A stretch of DNA of 64,000 nt from Capniomyces stellatus (taxonomy: Eukaryota; Kickxellomycota; Harpellomycetes; Harpellales; Legeriomycetaceae): assembly GCA_001661515.1 (NCBI GenBank), contig LUVW01000034.1:267453-331452 (forward strand), in the 5' to 3' direction. Positions 1 through 11,989 of the stretch are shown piece after piece (positions within the stretch are counted from its first letter, which is position 1; each line of letters begins with the position of its first letter). The notes below the pieces were generated by a model. That model had not been told where the DNA came from, made no database searches, and saw only the letters and a list, made by a program, of their open reading frames with translations. A program made the translations under genes and the position numbers.

Positions 1-2220
1 GTTTTGCTGGGCAAATCCCACGGTAGACAAAATAGTTTGTCTTGGAGAGAGACCCCACTATTGTAAAAAAAGTATCACCGGAAAATCATAAAATAAACTC
101 CAAGTTCTACAAATTGAGCTATACTCTTTTATTTTCGAGTTCAGAGCTTTTGTACCAAATACAATTCTCTTTAAAAAAATTTATCCACATGTTTACTTGT
201 AGAACATAGAAGCTAATGGCAGGTATGATGGCATTTCTTTTGGCTTAAATATTGGAAGAGGGTAACTGTTGTGTCAAACGCTTTAACCAAGTTTCAATAG
301 TTTACAGATTTGTACAGATAAGACGATATGAAATACCAAAGAAAACAGGCTCAAGCCAAAAGTAAGCAACTCGCCATGAGCTAGATTAAAATCAGTAAAA
401 AAAAAAAAAGGTATGATAGAGTATAGATTGGGTAGACTGGGAATGTATCATATAGTTGGACGGGGAGCTACTAATTTGGTAAAGTTAAAATATACAATGT
501 AGTTGGTTGAAAGGCGATTTTAGAGTCGAACATAATAGATAAATTGTTGTGGTTATGTGGTTAGATAGAGAGGAACCAGAGGGAACAATAGTCGGTAGAA
601 TTGACAAGATTCCAAGATGGTTTACAAAGAAGTAAAAGGTTCAAAAAAGGAAATGAATAAACTAGTGATGGGAGGGAGAACGGAAAGGAAAAAAAAAGGG
701 CGAGGTTTGATTAATTGTTGGAAAGTTTGACTTTGGAGTTGTTAGTGTCACCGATTGAGCAGAAATTATACAGAAAACCCATGAACTACTAATACAGAAT
801 AGCTAGTATTTAAAATAGAGGTAAAAAAATAAAAAAAAACCATCAAAAAGCATTCAGGGATATTATTCGCTTGTACGCATTTAGTAAACAAAGGTAAGGT
901 TGAGAAATTCAGCAAGTACGCAAGGCAACACCAAACAAACCAACATAGTTAGGAAAGTAAAAAGTAAAAAAATAAAATAAACTCGACTCACCATCATGTC
1001 AGATCATAAATTACGACAGTTTGGGAAGATGAATGGAAAAAAAAAATGGCGTCAATAAAACATCGTTAATAAAAAAAAACAACAGCAATAAAGGATGAAG
1101 GTAATGTGAAGAGGAATAATTAAGAAATTGGTATTGAGAATAATGATAACTAATGAACAAGAGTCTGCAATATAATGGAGTGAAAGACGGGTGGAGAGTA
1201 ATTGGGCCAGGTAAGCGATGTCAAAAATAAAGGAAAAAAAGTTGGTTGATTAGTATAACATTGAGTTTGGATAATATTGGTTAATTAAAATTGGAGTTGG
1301 AATTAAAATTGGAGTTGGAATTAAAATCGAAAATGGAATTGAATAGTAAGGAAAAGCGATTAAGTGAATAGTTTAGTTTGGAAAATCAAAAGATAAAAAA
1401 GAGTAACATCGAAACGCGAGTTTTGATTTGCTGTTCGGTTAATGCAGTATAAAACTGTTAAGCACAGGTTTGAAATAAATAGCGAAAAAGGGAAAAAAAA
1501 AATACAGGATCAGAAAGGAATAAATAAGTAAATAATAAATAAATAAATAACACGCAAATAAAGGATTAAATCAAGTTATATAGTCTCGAAAATGGAGAGA
1601 AAAAAAAAGTAGATTTATGACAAAATAACACTAAATAGTTAGTAAAAAAAATGAAAGGAATAAATAGGTTGGTAGCAAGCAATAAAAAGAAAAGAGAAAT
1701 AAGTTACTAGAGGGCAAATATTGGCAGTTGAAGAAAGAAATAAAAAAACAGTTATACAAAAATCATAAAGCGGTGTTTTTAGTTGCAAATAAAAAAAACC
1801 ATCTTTGCTTTATTTAAAGAAAATAGTATTAAAAAAAACAATACAAATAAAGAAAAGTAAAAGTAGACGGCGAAGCAAAAGTAAGATAAAGAGTATAAAA
1901 TACTAAAAGTAGTTTTGAACAAATACACAGACAGTGGGGTATTAAATATTGAGTAGAGATACACGTGATATTAGTTTTGGTTAAATCCGTATTTTCTTTT
2001 ATTCATCATTTTGGTATAATAAGATTTTTTTTTTTCTGATTTAGATCAAGCTACGTTTTTTTTTAATTGAACTATAAATCTTTCCATCAAAGAAGAGGCC
2101 GAGTACTGGCGAGAAGGAAAAGAAGATTTTTACAGCGAAACAAGTAAAAGTACAAAGCAAGATTCGATCTGCAGTGTCAAGTTTAACGAAAGCTAGCAAA
2201 TAACAACAAATAAATAAAAG
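1..2220. other. Gene-free leader upstream of the PWWP gene
   Basis: No reading frame with protein-like composition is visible on either strand. The + strand is conspicuously purine-rich (A and G) from about 400 onward, with many short A runs, as in the upstream regions of the other genes here. This suggests a long promoter/5' leader for the + strand gene starting at 2221, but no transcript start can be placed. Confidence 0.6.
1283..1336. repeat. 18-bp tandem repeat, three copies
   Basis: Two identical 18-bp units (1283-1300 and 1301-1318, each starting AATTAAAATTGG) are followed by a diverged third copy (1319-1336). It lies in the purine-rich leader and has no obvious function. Confidence 0.8.
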
Positions 2221-2927
2221 ATGCCACTGGACGATTATAAAGTTGGAACAGTTTGTTGGGCAAAGTTAAAGGGGTTTCCTTGGTGGCCGTCAGTTGTAAG
2301 TGACACTTTGACTATTTTATTTTAGCTTTTTTTTAACCTATTTTAACTTATCTGATTTAAAAGAGAAAGACGTGACTTTATATTTGTATTGTCGAGGAAG
2401 GGATGAGTTTAACTACAATATGTATGTATGTATTTATAAACGGCAACCACAAATAGATTATGGAGGAAAGCGTATTGTCAAAAGAAGTTCTTAGATCAAA
2501 GCCACGGATAGGAAAAGTATATCCAGTGATGTTTCTAGGATCAATCGATTTGTAAGAATATGATTCAAATATCTAGTTATTTAGCTGCGTACTGTTATTG
2601 TTAAACAAACCAAGTTGTCTATAGCGACATCCAAGGCAATTTAATAAACAAATAAGAAAAAAAGGGGTAAAAACACGACAATAAAAGGATATTTAATAAC
2701 TGTATGTGTAATGTATTTAGCGCGTGGTTGACTTCAGATAACTTGGAGGCGTATAAGGAAAACATAGACAAATACTCGGGAAAGCCAAAAAACCGAAAGG
2801 AGCCAAAGTTTGGACTTGCATTAAAACAAGCGTTGGATAAAGACGAGGTTGATAAGCTAATAAAGAGAATTGAGCAAGAAACACAAGAAGAAGGCCAGGA
2901 GAATATGCAGGATAGCCAAGAAGAAGA

Positions 2928-2963
<36 letters not shown>

Positions 2964-4815
2964 AGAAGAAGAAGAAGGCAAAACAGGCAGCAATAAAGGC
3001 AAAAACTCGAGATCAAAAGCCACACCAACAAAGCGCAAAGAGTCTGAGCCAAAAGAAAAAACAAACGGAAAGGGAACAGTTAATGACAGAAGAAAGAGAG
3101 CGCGTGTTGCTGATTCTAGCGATGTAGCTGCTTCACCAGCCAGCAAGCCAGCACGAAGGGAACCTGGAAAACGAGCGAGCCAGTCAACTTTGAAATCTCA
3201 AGAAAAAAAAGAAAATGGCCAAGCAGGCAAAGCCGCCAGTTCCGCAGATGCCAACAGCCAAGACGAGTCTTCAAAAGATGTAATTATTTACCCAACAAGC
3301 CCTAAATTATGCTGTATTGTGTTAAGCTGTGGATATGTTTTAATTGGTGTTAATGGATGTTTGTTTAATAGGACAAAAGGTCAGGAAGTGAAAGGGAGTC
3401 GAGCAAGGACGGAAAAGACACCAAGAATAAAGGTGAGAATAAAAGTTTGATTTTCGACGGTTTAACGCTGTTTGAGTTTTGAGTAGTAGATATTAGGTGG
3501 AATAATTTAACTTACCATGCATATAATCAACTTATTGCAAGTAGGAAGGTTATACGAAGTAATTATGCGATTTAGGCACAGGATCCAGAAGGCAATTTTA
3601 AAGGGCGATCCACCAAAGGTACGAAGCTGGAATTTTTTTTTTTTGCTATAAAAATGTCCTGTTTTGGTCTTGACATTTAATTCCGTTTATTTATTTGATT
3701 GACAGTTCGGAAACACTTGGTTTTGATTTATAACACCAAAATATCAACAAACCCCGTTCTTATTTGTATGTGAATGTATTTGGTTGTGTTTGGATGTAGG
3801 ATTTAAGCTCTATTGACGAGATTTTCCGTAGAATCGAAAAATTGCCCATGACACTTGAACTATTACAGGTAAAATAGCCGCACAAGTTAATTTGGTGTAT
3901 TTTATTGGCTCTGTTATAACTTTAAAAAAAAGGGGGATGTCAAATAATAATCAGTGTCGAGGCTCGTTGTCAAAAGTAAATAAATGGATGGACTTGGTGC
4001 TAACAAATGTGATTTGAACAATTAACACTATTTAGGACACTAAAATCGGAAAGTTGATGCGAAGGGTTACATTGCTAGAGACGCTGCCCAATGATCAAGA
4101 CGACGTCTTCAAAATCAAGACAAGAGCCCATGAAATGACAATGAAGTGGCGCAAGCTGGTCCCATCTTCTCGATCGCATGAAGATAACGAAGATGAAGAG
4201 GATAAGGAAGATGAAAAAGAGGAAAAGGTAGAAGAAAAGGAAAAAAAAGAGGAAAAAGGAGAAAAAGAGGAAAAAGAGGAAAAAGAGGAAAAAGAGGATG
4301 GTGAAACAAAAGTAGTCGAAGAGACCAAGGAGGTTAAACCCAGCGAGTCTAAGGATTCAGTCAACAGCGACTTGAATGGAGATACTATTGTTGAAAGTTC
4401 CGGCCATACTGACTCTTTAGAGCCAAAAAGTACCGATGTCAAACCTACTGAGACTGAAAAGCCGCAAGAGAACCAAAATGCAAGTATCCAGAGTGGAGAG
4501 GAGAGCAAGAGTGAGGAGACTGAGAATGTGACTGAGACTGAGAGCGTGGTTGAGGCTGAGGCTGAGGCTGAGGCTGAGGCTGAAAAAATGGTGGTTGATT
4601 CTGATAAAGAAACAGAAAAGGTGGTTGGTGGTACTGATGATGTAGAGGATAAAGAATTGGCCAAGGCTTCTGTTGAGCCAACAGTTGAAGCCAAAACAGA
4701 AGAAGCCAAGACAGAAGAAATAAAGGCAGAAGAAAAAGAAATGGACACAACAGAGGAAACAAAGGCAGAAGAAGCCAAGCCAGAGGAAACGGAAATGGAC
4801 ACCACAGAGGCATGA
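2221..4815 (+). CDS. PWWP and integrase-binding-domain protein (LEDGF/HRP2-like), seven exons
   Basis: Exons 2221-2295, 2457-2551, 2721-3279, 3372-3432, 3545-3618, 3800-3868 and 4036-4815 join in frame to about 570 aa. Residues 1 to about 85 form a PWWP domain with the GFPWWPSV core; this fold reads methylated histone H3 (H3K36me) on nucleosomes. An acidic Glu run follows (about 140-165), then a basic linker. Residues about 264-356 (exons 5-7) are a helical segment matching the LEDGF integrase-binding-domain pattern, with RHRIQKAILKGDPP, the DLSSIDEIF helix and the IGKLMRRV helix. The C-terminus is a long Glu/Lys-rich tail. The expected role is a nuclear chromatin tether recruiting partners to transcribed genes. 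The third-to-fourth-exon boundaries and the acceptor at 3545 (an AG also lies 3 nt upstream) are the least certain joins. The frame is supported by the domain running across the junctions. Confidence 0.88.
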
Positions 4816-5389
4816 AATATAATATAATGTGTCATTTTTTTTAATTTTTTTATTCTATCACTAATTTTCGTTTCCATACTTTTTTTTTTAATCTTATTTT
4901 ATATATATACGTATAAAGCTGCTTTTTTTTTTAAAAAATTTTCTTTCCTCCTCCGTACTACTTTAATTTCTATAATTAATATGACTTGATGTTGCTACTA
5001 TTGCGTATTTGGCTATTATAAGAATCCCAAGTATTATGCATTATTTGGACTATTGTTGGTTGAATAGAAAAGGCAGTGTAAAATATAAAATGTAAAAATA
5101 AAAAAAAGAAAGAATGACAAGAAAAAGTAGGCGAAAGGAAAGCTGAGAATAAAGCGGGTAAAGTGTATTTGGGAGATTTGTATAAAGAGATGTGAGATGC
5201 GCTTGATTTAGTGTATATTATGATGCTTATTGATAACAGAAACACATTGAAAGTGAGTGGAAGAGGAAGAAGGGGGGGGGGGGGGGGNNNNNNNNNNNNN
5301 NNNNGGGGGGGGGGGGGGGAGTTGGGTTAATTCGGGTATGCAAGTATCAATTGGGTAGTGTTAACAATACCAAAAGCAACATGGCAGGT
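4816..5389. other. Convergent intergenic region
   Basis: This is the 3' ends of the PWWP gene (+) and the CLIP gene (-). It opens with a T-rich 3' flank and holds a G-run assembly gap. No gene is seen. Confidence 0.7.
5288..5304. other. Assembly gap (17 N) inside a G homopolymer
   Basis: The N run is flanked on both sides by long G runs, so its true length is unknown. It lies in non-coding sequence. Confidence 0.98.
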
Positions 5390-8300
5390 TTAGTAATGTC
5401 CAGATTTTGTGCATTCTGAGGTCCAGTGGCCTTCAAACCCATCGCAATAGTCGCAGTATGGGTTCAGATTAGATCCACTACCGCCTCGACCAGCACCAGA
5501 AGTTGAGTTTTCAGCATTGGATTTGTTATTTAGTTTGGGAGTATTGGCTGATGGCTGTAGTTGTGAGCAGTTTTGTATAGAGTGACCAGGGGTATCACAA
5601 AACTCGCAGACTGGTGCATTATCATTGTCATCAGTGTCATCGTACTCATTGGTGGATTTGATGCCGGATTTAATGGCATTTGCGGGTACGTTTTGTTTAG
5701 AGCTATCATTGCTAGTTGGTTTGGACGAATTAGCAGAGATTTCTGGTCTGTTTGATGCTACTTTGAGCTGCTTTTCTAGGTGGCTGATGCGCTCTTCAAG
5801 CTCAGAGTTTGCAAAGATCTTGTCTTCAATAATGCTTTCCAACTCACCAATTTCGTCCTTCAAGTTCTGGACAATTTCGGGTTCAGAAGCACCTGGCGCG
5901 CTATTACCAGTGCCCTGATTGTTATTTGGAGAGTTGGAAGAGTTTTTGTTGGTTGAGTTTGATTTCAAATTCAGTTCCATTTCCAATTCACGGATCCTGC
6001 TGTTCAGACTAGCTATTGTTTCGGTTTCACTGCCAAGAACTCCGTAGTTGTTGATATTGGCGTTGCTGTTGCTGTTGTTTATTGATATGTCGCTTGTTAT
6101 TAGCGGGTTCAGCATTGGGCTGTTTACGGCAGAGTTGTTGTTTGAGCTTAGCTGGGAGCTCTGCAGCTCGCTGTTTAGCCTGCTGTTCTCGTTGTGCAGC
6201 TGGGCTATGTCATCAAGCAGAGTGTTAACCTCGCTTTCCAGCTTCAAGACGTAGTCTCTGACCTGTGCTGTTTGCATTATTGTCTCAGACCTTTCCTCAA
6301 CCAGCTCCTTGTTGATCTTTTCCAGCTTCATTAGCTTTGAGTCGTTGCTAACCGCACCTCTCCCACCAATACTGCTCATGCTGTTGTTTTCCAAGTAGTA
6401 GTCGTCAACGTCGTTATTCTCGTCTTGGTTGTGTTCGGGCTGCTCTTGTCTATGTTCCTGGTATGTGTTTTTGTCGGTATTTATCGCTTTAATCATCTGT
6501 TCAAGCGATCCCAGGGCATTTGAGCAGCTGTCCAGCCACTCACTTGGCTGGAACTCACTTGTAGAGTCAAACAGGGCGTCTTGTAGCCATGGCTCTTGTG
6601 TTACTACGTCAAACACCATACACAGCCCTGTTATCTTGTCCAGCACCGCTGACATTGCCCCCATCGACTGCTTGATCTTTTCGCCCAGACTATTTTTATC
6701 GGCCTCCAGCTTCTCAATGTTCTTCATCATCTGTTTGCACGCCCGTTGACTCTCAATCGCCATATTTGAGCTCTGCTCTTCTGCAATCGATGCCTCGGCC
6801 AGCAGCTCCTGAGTCTTGATCAGCTCCATGCTGTTGTACTCCTCTCTCTCGTTGATGTACGCCATCTTCTCCAGCCTCTCCTCCAGCTCTGCTATCTTCA
6901 CTGCATTCGACTCTCTCTCCTCTATCAGCTGCTGCTCCAGGTGGTCCGCCATTTCTTTGCTCGCCATCATTCCCGACCCCACTCCTCCACCCACTCCACT
7001 CGCTCCTGCTATTCCCAGCCCCACCGTTCCACCACCAGCCACGCTCCCCCCATGAATTCCCATGTTGCCCATCGCCAGCCCAGCCCCATCCACGTCCTCC
7101 ATCATTATGTCTGTTGCAAACCATCTGCCTGCTGCAAGTCGTGCTTTAGTCTGCTCGTTTTCCAGTTTGAGCATTCTATTTTCTGCCTCCAGCAACGTGA
7201 TCCTCTTGTTCTCCTTGTCTTCCTTGGCCACACCGCTATCTTTTACCTTGCTGCTCCTCTTGTTTACTGACCCTAAACTTGCCAATGAATGACTGGAACT
7301 TGTTTTCATGCTGTTTTCGTTGTTGCTGTTTCTCTTGCCGGCCCCAACCACTCCGCTGTTTCTACTACCGTCTCTTTTGCTGGTGTTTATGTTGCTTGGG
7401 TTGGCTGAAGTAACCGTGGTTGCGTTTGATCTCACCAGGCGCTTGTTTGGCGTTAAACTCGCCCCCATAAAGCTTGCATTCCCTCCCTCTCCATTCATAT
7501 CTGTGATTCCATTTTCATTCGAGCTTGTGCTTGTTGTCGAGCTCCTGACCCCCGGCCTTCCTCCTCGCACTCCGCTGCCAGCAGAGTTGCCTGGTACTGA
7601 GGGCGATAACACCTCATTCAAGGCCCTGTTTCCCAGCCCTGTTGCTGGTTTCGCCAGATTGTTTGGCCTTTGTATAACTCTCGACACACTTGGCCGTGCT
7701 CCACTAACGTTCTTGTTGCTGCTGCCGCTACTATTTCCATTCTGCTGGCCTGCCTTCCCTCGGTTCAAGATCTGGCTGCTACCTTGGTTAGAGCTGTAGC
7801 TATTCGCTCTTGACTTTGCTTCCGGTACACTGTTGACGCTCGACGAGGACTCGTTTCTTACACTTATTCTGTCTACACTACTAATGCTCTCCCCCCTTTC
7901 CATCATCACTCTCAGCCCCATTGTTGACTCTACCTGCCCATCCTGTGCCACAAACTGCAGCTTCTGCGGCGACGTGAATATCCCTCTTTTGTCTATACAC
8001 TCAAAGTATGCTATCCTACATGTTTGTTTTCGTTTATCACATAATTAATATCCATATCAATACAGTTTATTATTACTGATTTTGATGCTAGCCTCAATAA
8101 TGGTCTGTCATCCTTTTTGTTCTTTTCCCCACCACCACCCCCTCCTCCTTCTAATCTAGGCTCAAATAACTCTTGCTGACTTACCCATTATAAGTTCCAT
8201 CGTTTTTTCCTTTAAACGCCTCATCCAGCTCAACTCCTGCCCAAACTCCATTCTTTTCATGGATTTCTCCCAAATACCTCAGCACCCCCGTCTCGTTTAT

Positions 8301-8916
8301 CCCATCAACATACACCGGATCTCCTATCTTAAACAAACACAAAACCTCGTCTTCTGTTCTCTTTGAAAATGTCTTGTTTCCCTGTGTTCCGCTTTTTTCT
8401 GTCCCACTTGGATTCTCCATTTGGTGCCCTCCTCTAAACAGGCTAGAAGTTGAGTTTGTCGGACTTGTTATTGTTGGTATATTCTTTCGCCCCGTGCTTG
8501 ATTGGTTTGATATTGACTTTCCCATTTCTCTGGTTCGTATGCTTTCTGGCCTCCTAAGCATCGATTCCTATTTCATTGTTCACACCAATCCTTATCAGTA
8601 CTTTGTCATTATAACACCAAATCGGCGTTTCACTATTCAAAACTTCAACTATTACACTTGCCTTGCTTTGCTCAAACGAGGGTATACTACTTCCGGAAGT
8701 CTGCCTCATTTCGCTTTTTCCGCCCCTATCATTTCCCAGATTTGTTGGGCTAAATGATTTTCTCCCGATATCTAAAACCGCGCTTGTCTTACGGCGACTT
8801 TGCGGTGACAATGGCGTCATATTCCCCCCTAACGTCCCTTGTCCGTGATTTCTGCCTTCTCCTTTAGAATTCATCATTGTTTTACCTGTTTCTTTTCCCT
8901 TGTCTTGTGGCTCCAA
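5390..8916 (-). CDS. CLIP-170/Bik1/Tip1-like microtubule plus-end protein
   Basis: The secure exons are 8561-8185 and 8015-5390 (minus). They join in frame (GG|G) through a single CAP-Gly domain with the conserved GKNDGT motif followed by a YFEC and GIFTSPQKL block, which binds EEHY/F tails of tubulin and EB1. A Ser/Asn-rich basic linker comes next, then long heptad-like coiled-coil segments (coded about 7250-5750). The C-terminus has two zinc knuckles, C-x2-C-x4-H-x4-C (about 5567-5608) and C-x2-C-x5-H-x4-C (about 5408-5452), as in CLIP-170, where they recruit dynactin. Upstream, 8916-8576 is open for 120 codons of Ser/Pro/basic sequence and is probably an N-terminal exon. Its splice to the CAP-Gly exon is unresolved; an AAG|GCAAGT site (8664-8656) could be a GC-AG donor. 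If that exon is wrong, translation starts at 8561. Confidence 0.85.
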
Positions 8917-9543
8917 ATATAATTTTTTAAACTCCTATCGCGCCCTTTTCTTTCTTTCTTGTCCTAGCTATCGGATTCTCCCAAATTAACTATCGAATTC
9001 TCTGATCCTTCAGTAAACGGTTTGTTGTGCTTAAGCAACCTTTTCGCTGCTTACTCTTCTCCCTTTTTCTTTCGACTTTCTTCTTTCTTTTATTCCAACG
9101 CTTTTGCTCTATTTCTTGTCCTATTTCTACTGTTTGACCCTATCTCTTGCTATGCTTCACTCTTTTATTCGAATTTTTTTATTAAAAAGCAAGACTCTTT
9201 TTCTCTGCCAAATTAGTATATCCAACACCGCTTCTTTTGCGAATTAATTGTTGCTAGTTATATCCTTCTAATAGCAATTTTACTTGGTTTTCAATTTAAA
9301 GTTTCTATTTACTCTTTCTTTCTGTTGTTTTTCTGCGATTAATCTATTCACTTTTTATTTCTAGCTTATTTTTTCTATTTTATTGCTTTAATCATTTATG
9401 TTTTAATTTATTTTTATACCTTGTTTTCCCCCTCCCCTATTAAACTAAACTAACTCGTCCACACATTTACCCAATAATCTTTCATTTTTCTTACCGCTAA
9501 ATAGATTGGCGAATTAATTAATTATCCTAAATCAAGCTAAATA

Positions 9544-9583
9544 CACCTCAAATTAATATATTCAGTTAATATACATTGAGGTG
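9544..9583. repeat. Inverted repeat with 8-bp arms
   Basis: CACCTCAA (9544-9551) and TTGAGGTG (9576-9583) flank a 24-nt AT-rich loop, which itself contains TAATATA twice. The right-arm word with flanks (CATTGAGGTGA) recurs at about 11339-11349 in front of the secreted-protein gene. It may be a regulatory or cruciform site. Confidence 0.5.
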
Positions 9584-9674
9584 AACTTGAACATTCCAAT
9601 TTTGGGGTTTTAGTAAATATTCTGTTGTGTTTATTTGTCGTTCGTGTACATTTCCTTTTTTTTTTTTTTTTTGC

Positions 9675-9676
9675 NN
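9675..9676. other. Two undetermined bases in a T homopolymer
   Basis: NN lies between long T runs; local length is unreliable. Apparent reading frames across it are low-complexity only. Confidence 0.95.
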
Positions 9677-9732
9677 TTTTTTTTTTTTTTTTTTTTTTTG
9701 CTCAAATCATTGCTTTCCTATCTTGTTCCTCG

Positions 9733-9777
9733 CATGCTTTCCATGCTTTCCACGCTTTCCATGCTTTCCATGCTTTT
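9733..9777. repeat. 9-bp minisatellite, about five copies
   Basis: The unit CTTTCCATG (one copy with CACG instead of CATG) is tandemly repeated. It sits in non-coding pyrimidine-rich DNA just after the T homopolymer. Confidence 0.85.
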
Positions 9778-11186
9778 TCTGCCCTCTCCACTCTTCGTAC
9801 CTATTTCTTTACCTTGAAAACAGAGTTTGAGTTTATCTCAATCTTTTTGATTTTATTCTATTTATTCCTATTCTTTCCTTTATAGACTATGCAAGAGTTG
9901 GCCTATTCATTGATTAAAATAATCCTGTCCTTGGTATCTTTGGCATCGCTGGTATCTTTGGCATCTTGATGACTCGACTTGACCAAAAAAAAATAGGCAA
10001 AGTGATGTGGAATTCAAACTCCAGAAATTATATTTCAGTGTTTTTCTATGTATATTGGCCACTTTAAACTCGGGTTAGTCAACTACATTCGTTTAAACAT
10101 TCAAAATTCTAACTTTGTCAACGGCAGCCCACAAACCCATCATTGGTCCTCCAAAAGCTTTCTTCAAACAAACGTGACAAATAGAATGCAACGTAGCAGC
10201 CCAAGGTGAAACATAATTTATTTTCTAGGTTTATTTGCTTATAAATCAATCAGTTCCAACAGAGCTGTGGTGTTGCTTGTTGGCGTACATTTACATAATC
10301 ACACCAAGGTAAAAAAAACTATTCTACACCAAACCCACTAATGCTTTATTTCTTCAAAAAAAAAACGAGAACCAAACGAATGCAAAATATGCCATCATTT
10401 TTTTTCGGTTCAACACAGTGACGGTTGGTTGTATTCGGGTCTTGTAACGTTATTGTTGTTTCCCAGTATACTAATACAATACCTTTGTTATAATTGAGGT
10501 TTTGCAGCAAATGGTCTAATAACAATGAAAGATCTGTTAAACAGATATTGATGTTTTTCTAGCCACATCACTTCATTACCATTTGAGCAGCATTGAGAAC
10601 CGTGTCTACAGCCCGTTTTATTTGATAAAGCCATTCCCAGTTTAGCTGATAGTCTTCACCATAGCAAATCTAATTACTCTTAGGCTAACGAGACAATCAA
10701 GTTCAAACGAGCTTAATCGGAATACGAGTGTCTGACTTGTTGTTGCTGATCAAAAAGAAGCTTCACAACTAAATAATTACAGTCCTGTTCAAGCGTTCCA
10801 ACTCTACTATTTCAAATCGATTTAAAATGAATTAGCAATTCCAACCTCAATTTTTTTTTTCAACGTTTTATATACAACCTTTTATTGGGCTAGCTTAAAA
10901 TAAATCAAAGTTCTGAACTTTGGTTGGGTATATTAAAACCCTATTCCCACTCTAATTACAAATCTAGATGTGTTTGCAAATTCTAAAGTATCCTAGTTCA
11001 ATAGAAAAATGGATCAAAAAAAAAAAACTTATTGTCGACTATTGAGGACAGGCGTCTCAATTAATATATTATAAATAACAAACTGTTGCTAAAAAAAAGT
11101 TGACTACACCAACATTGCAAAACCTGGTTGATTTTATCAACTTTCTAGTAACACTAGGACTTGTTTCGTTACAAAATAATTATAAC

Positions 11187-11206
11187 AATTATCAATATTG
11201 ATAATT
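11187..11206. repeat. Perfect 20-bp palindrome
   Basis: The sequence centred on CAATATTG reads identically on both strands across 20 bp. It lies about 350 bp upstream of the secreted-protein start. It is a possible protein-binding or cruciform site, though AT-rich chance palindromes are not rare. Confidence 0.55.
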
Positions 11207-11402
11207 ATGCTGTAATAGTGTTGTAATGGTATATGGCTGTTATTACATACACGATTGACTACCATGTAACTAATTCGCCAATCTGCACCCTGTTTATTTT
11301 TAGATATTACAACCATAACTAGATATATAACGCGCTATCATTGAGGTGAGCTAGTATTAACTTTTAGGCTGTTATGTCTAGTCTGTTAGACAGCAAGTAA
11401 AC

Positions 11403-11410
11403 TATAAAAG
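11403..11410 (+). promoter_or_regulatory. TATA box of the secreted-protein gene
   Basis: TATAAAAG lies about 150 bp upstream of the ATG at 11558 with no other gene between. The position and consensus suit an inducible RNA polymerase II promoter. Confidence 0.55.
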
Positions 11411-11557
11411 CATCACACAAACCCTTTAACTTAGTCATTTTTCACTTTTAACCAAATATTCATCCCTAGTAAATAAAAAACGAACGGACTGTCTCATAAT
11501 AGTCATAATAAATTACACGTCCAAATATATAAACATAAACCACAAAACGATACCAAG

Positions 11558-11989
11558 ATGAAGCTCACAGCATTTATTACTCTAATCTCTTGCGCGGCGT
11601 TCACAGCCACAGCCGAAAAGCAGTACAAGATTGCATCTTTCACACCAGAGGGAGTCAGAAGCGGTAGAATAGCGGCCACACGAAAAATGATTTTGGTTCC
11701 AAAGCTCAAAGATGTCAAGCACTACACAGACCCAACAGCAGTGGTCTACACCAAAAGCAACATCACAAAATCTGGATGGTCATTAGAAAGCCTGGGTTTG
11801 GCCAAAAAGAACAGAAGTGCTGGCGAACTAGTTTTGGATTTTGATTGCGTCAATTGCAAGCCAAATGCAACATTCAAAGCACGCCTCACCAATGTACATG
11901 GCTGGAGTAGCTGTAGTAACGGTATCTGCGCATTACCAAATAGTTCTGCTCGCTACTTTATCGAGGAAGGATTCTGGATCAACGTCTAA
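11558..11989 (+). CDS. Small secreted cysteine protein, paralogue of the one at 55599-56042
   Basis: 143 aa in a single exon. The N-terminus (basic residue, then a hydrophobic run ending in Ala residues) is a typical signal peptide, cleaved near residue 19. The mature part has the pattern VYT..NI, GWSLESLGL and C-x2-C-x18-C-x4-C, with a Gly-Trp pair two residues before the third cysteine. The second copy in the window keeps all of these elements, so the reading frame is under selection. I recognise no named family. The four cysteines suggest two disulfides, since the protein is predicted to be extracellular. An Asn-x-Thr site lies just after the CxxC. It could be a cell-wall or host/environment-facing effector-like protein; function is unknown. 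Confidence 0.85.
   Translation: MKLTAFITLISCAAFTATAEKQYKIASFTPEGVRSGRIAATRKMILVPKLKDVKHYTDPTAVVYTKSNITKSGWSLESLGLAKKNRSAGELVLDFDCVNCKPNATFKARLTNVHGWSSCSNGICALPNSSARYFIEEGFWINV

Larger units (their letters stand above)
8917..11557. other. Divergent intergenic region
   Basis: No supported gene. The first part (to about 9500) is pyrimidine-rich on the + strand, that is purine-rich for the minus CLIP gene, and fits its leader. The rest is AT-rich, with a minisatellite, an 8-bp-arm inverted repeat and a 20-bp palindrome listed separately. Confidence 0.6.

Noticed and set aside
4095..4877. Long minus-strand frame opposite the PWWP C-terminus
   Set aside because: Its Ser/Phe-rich sequence is the mirror of Glu/Lys repeats in the real gene on the + strand.
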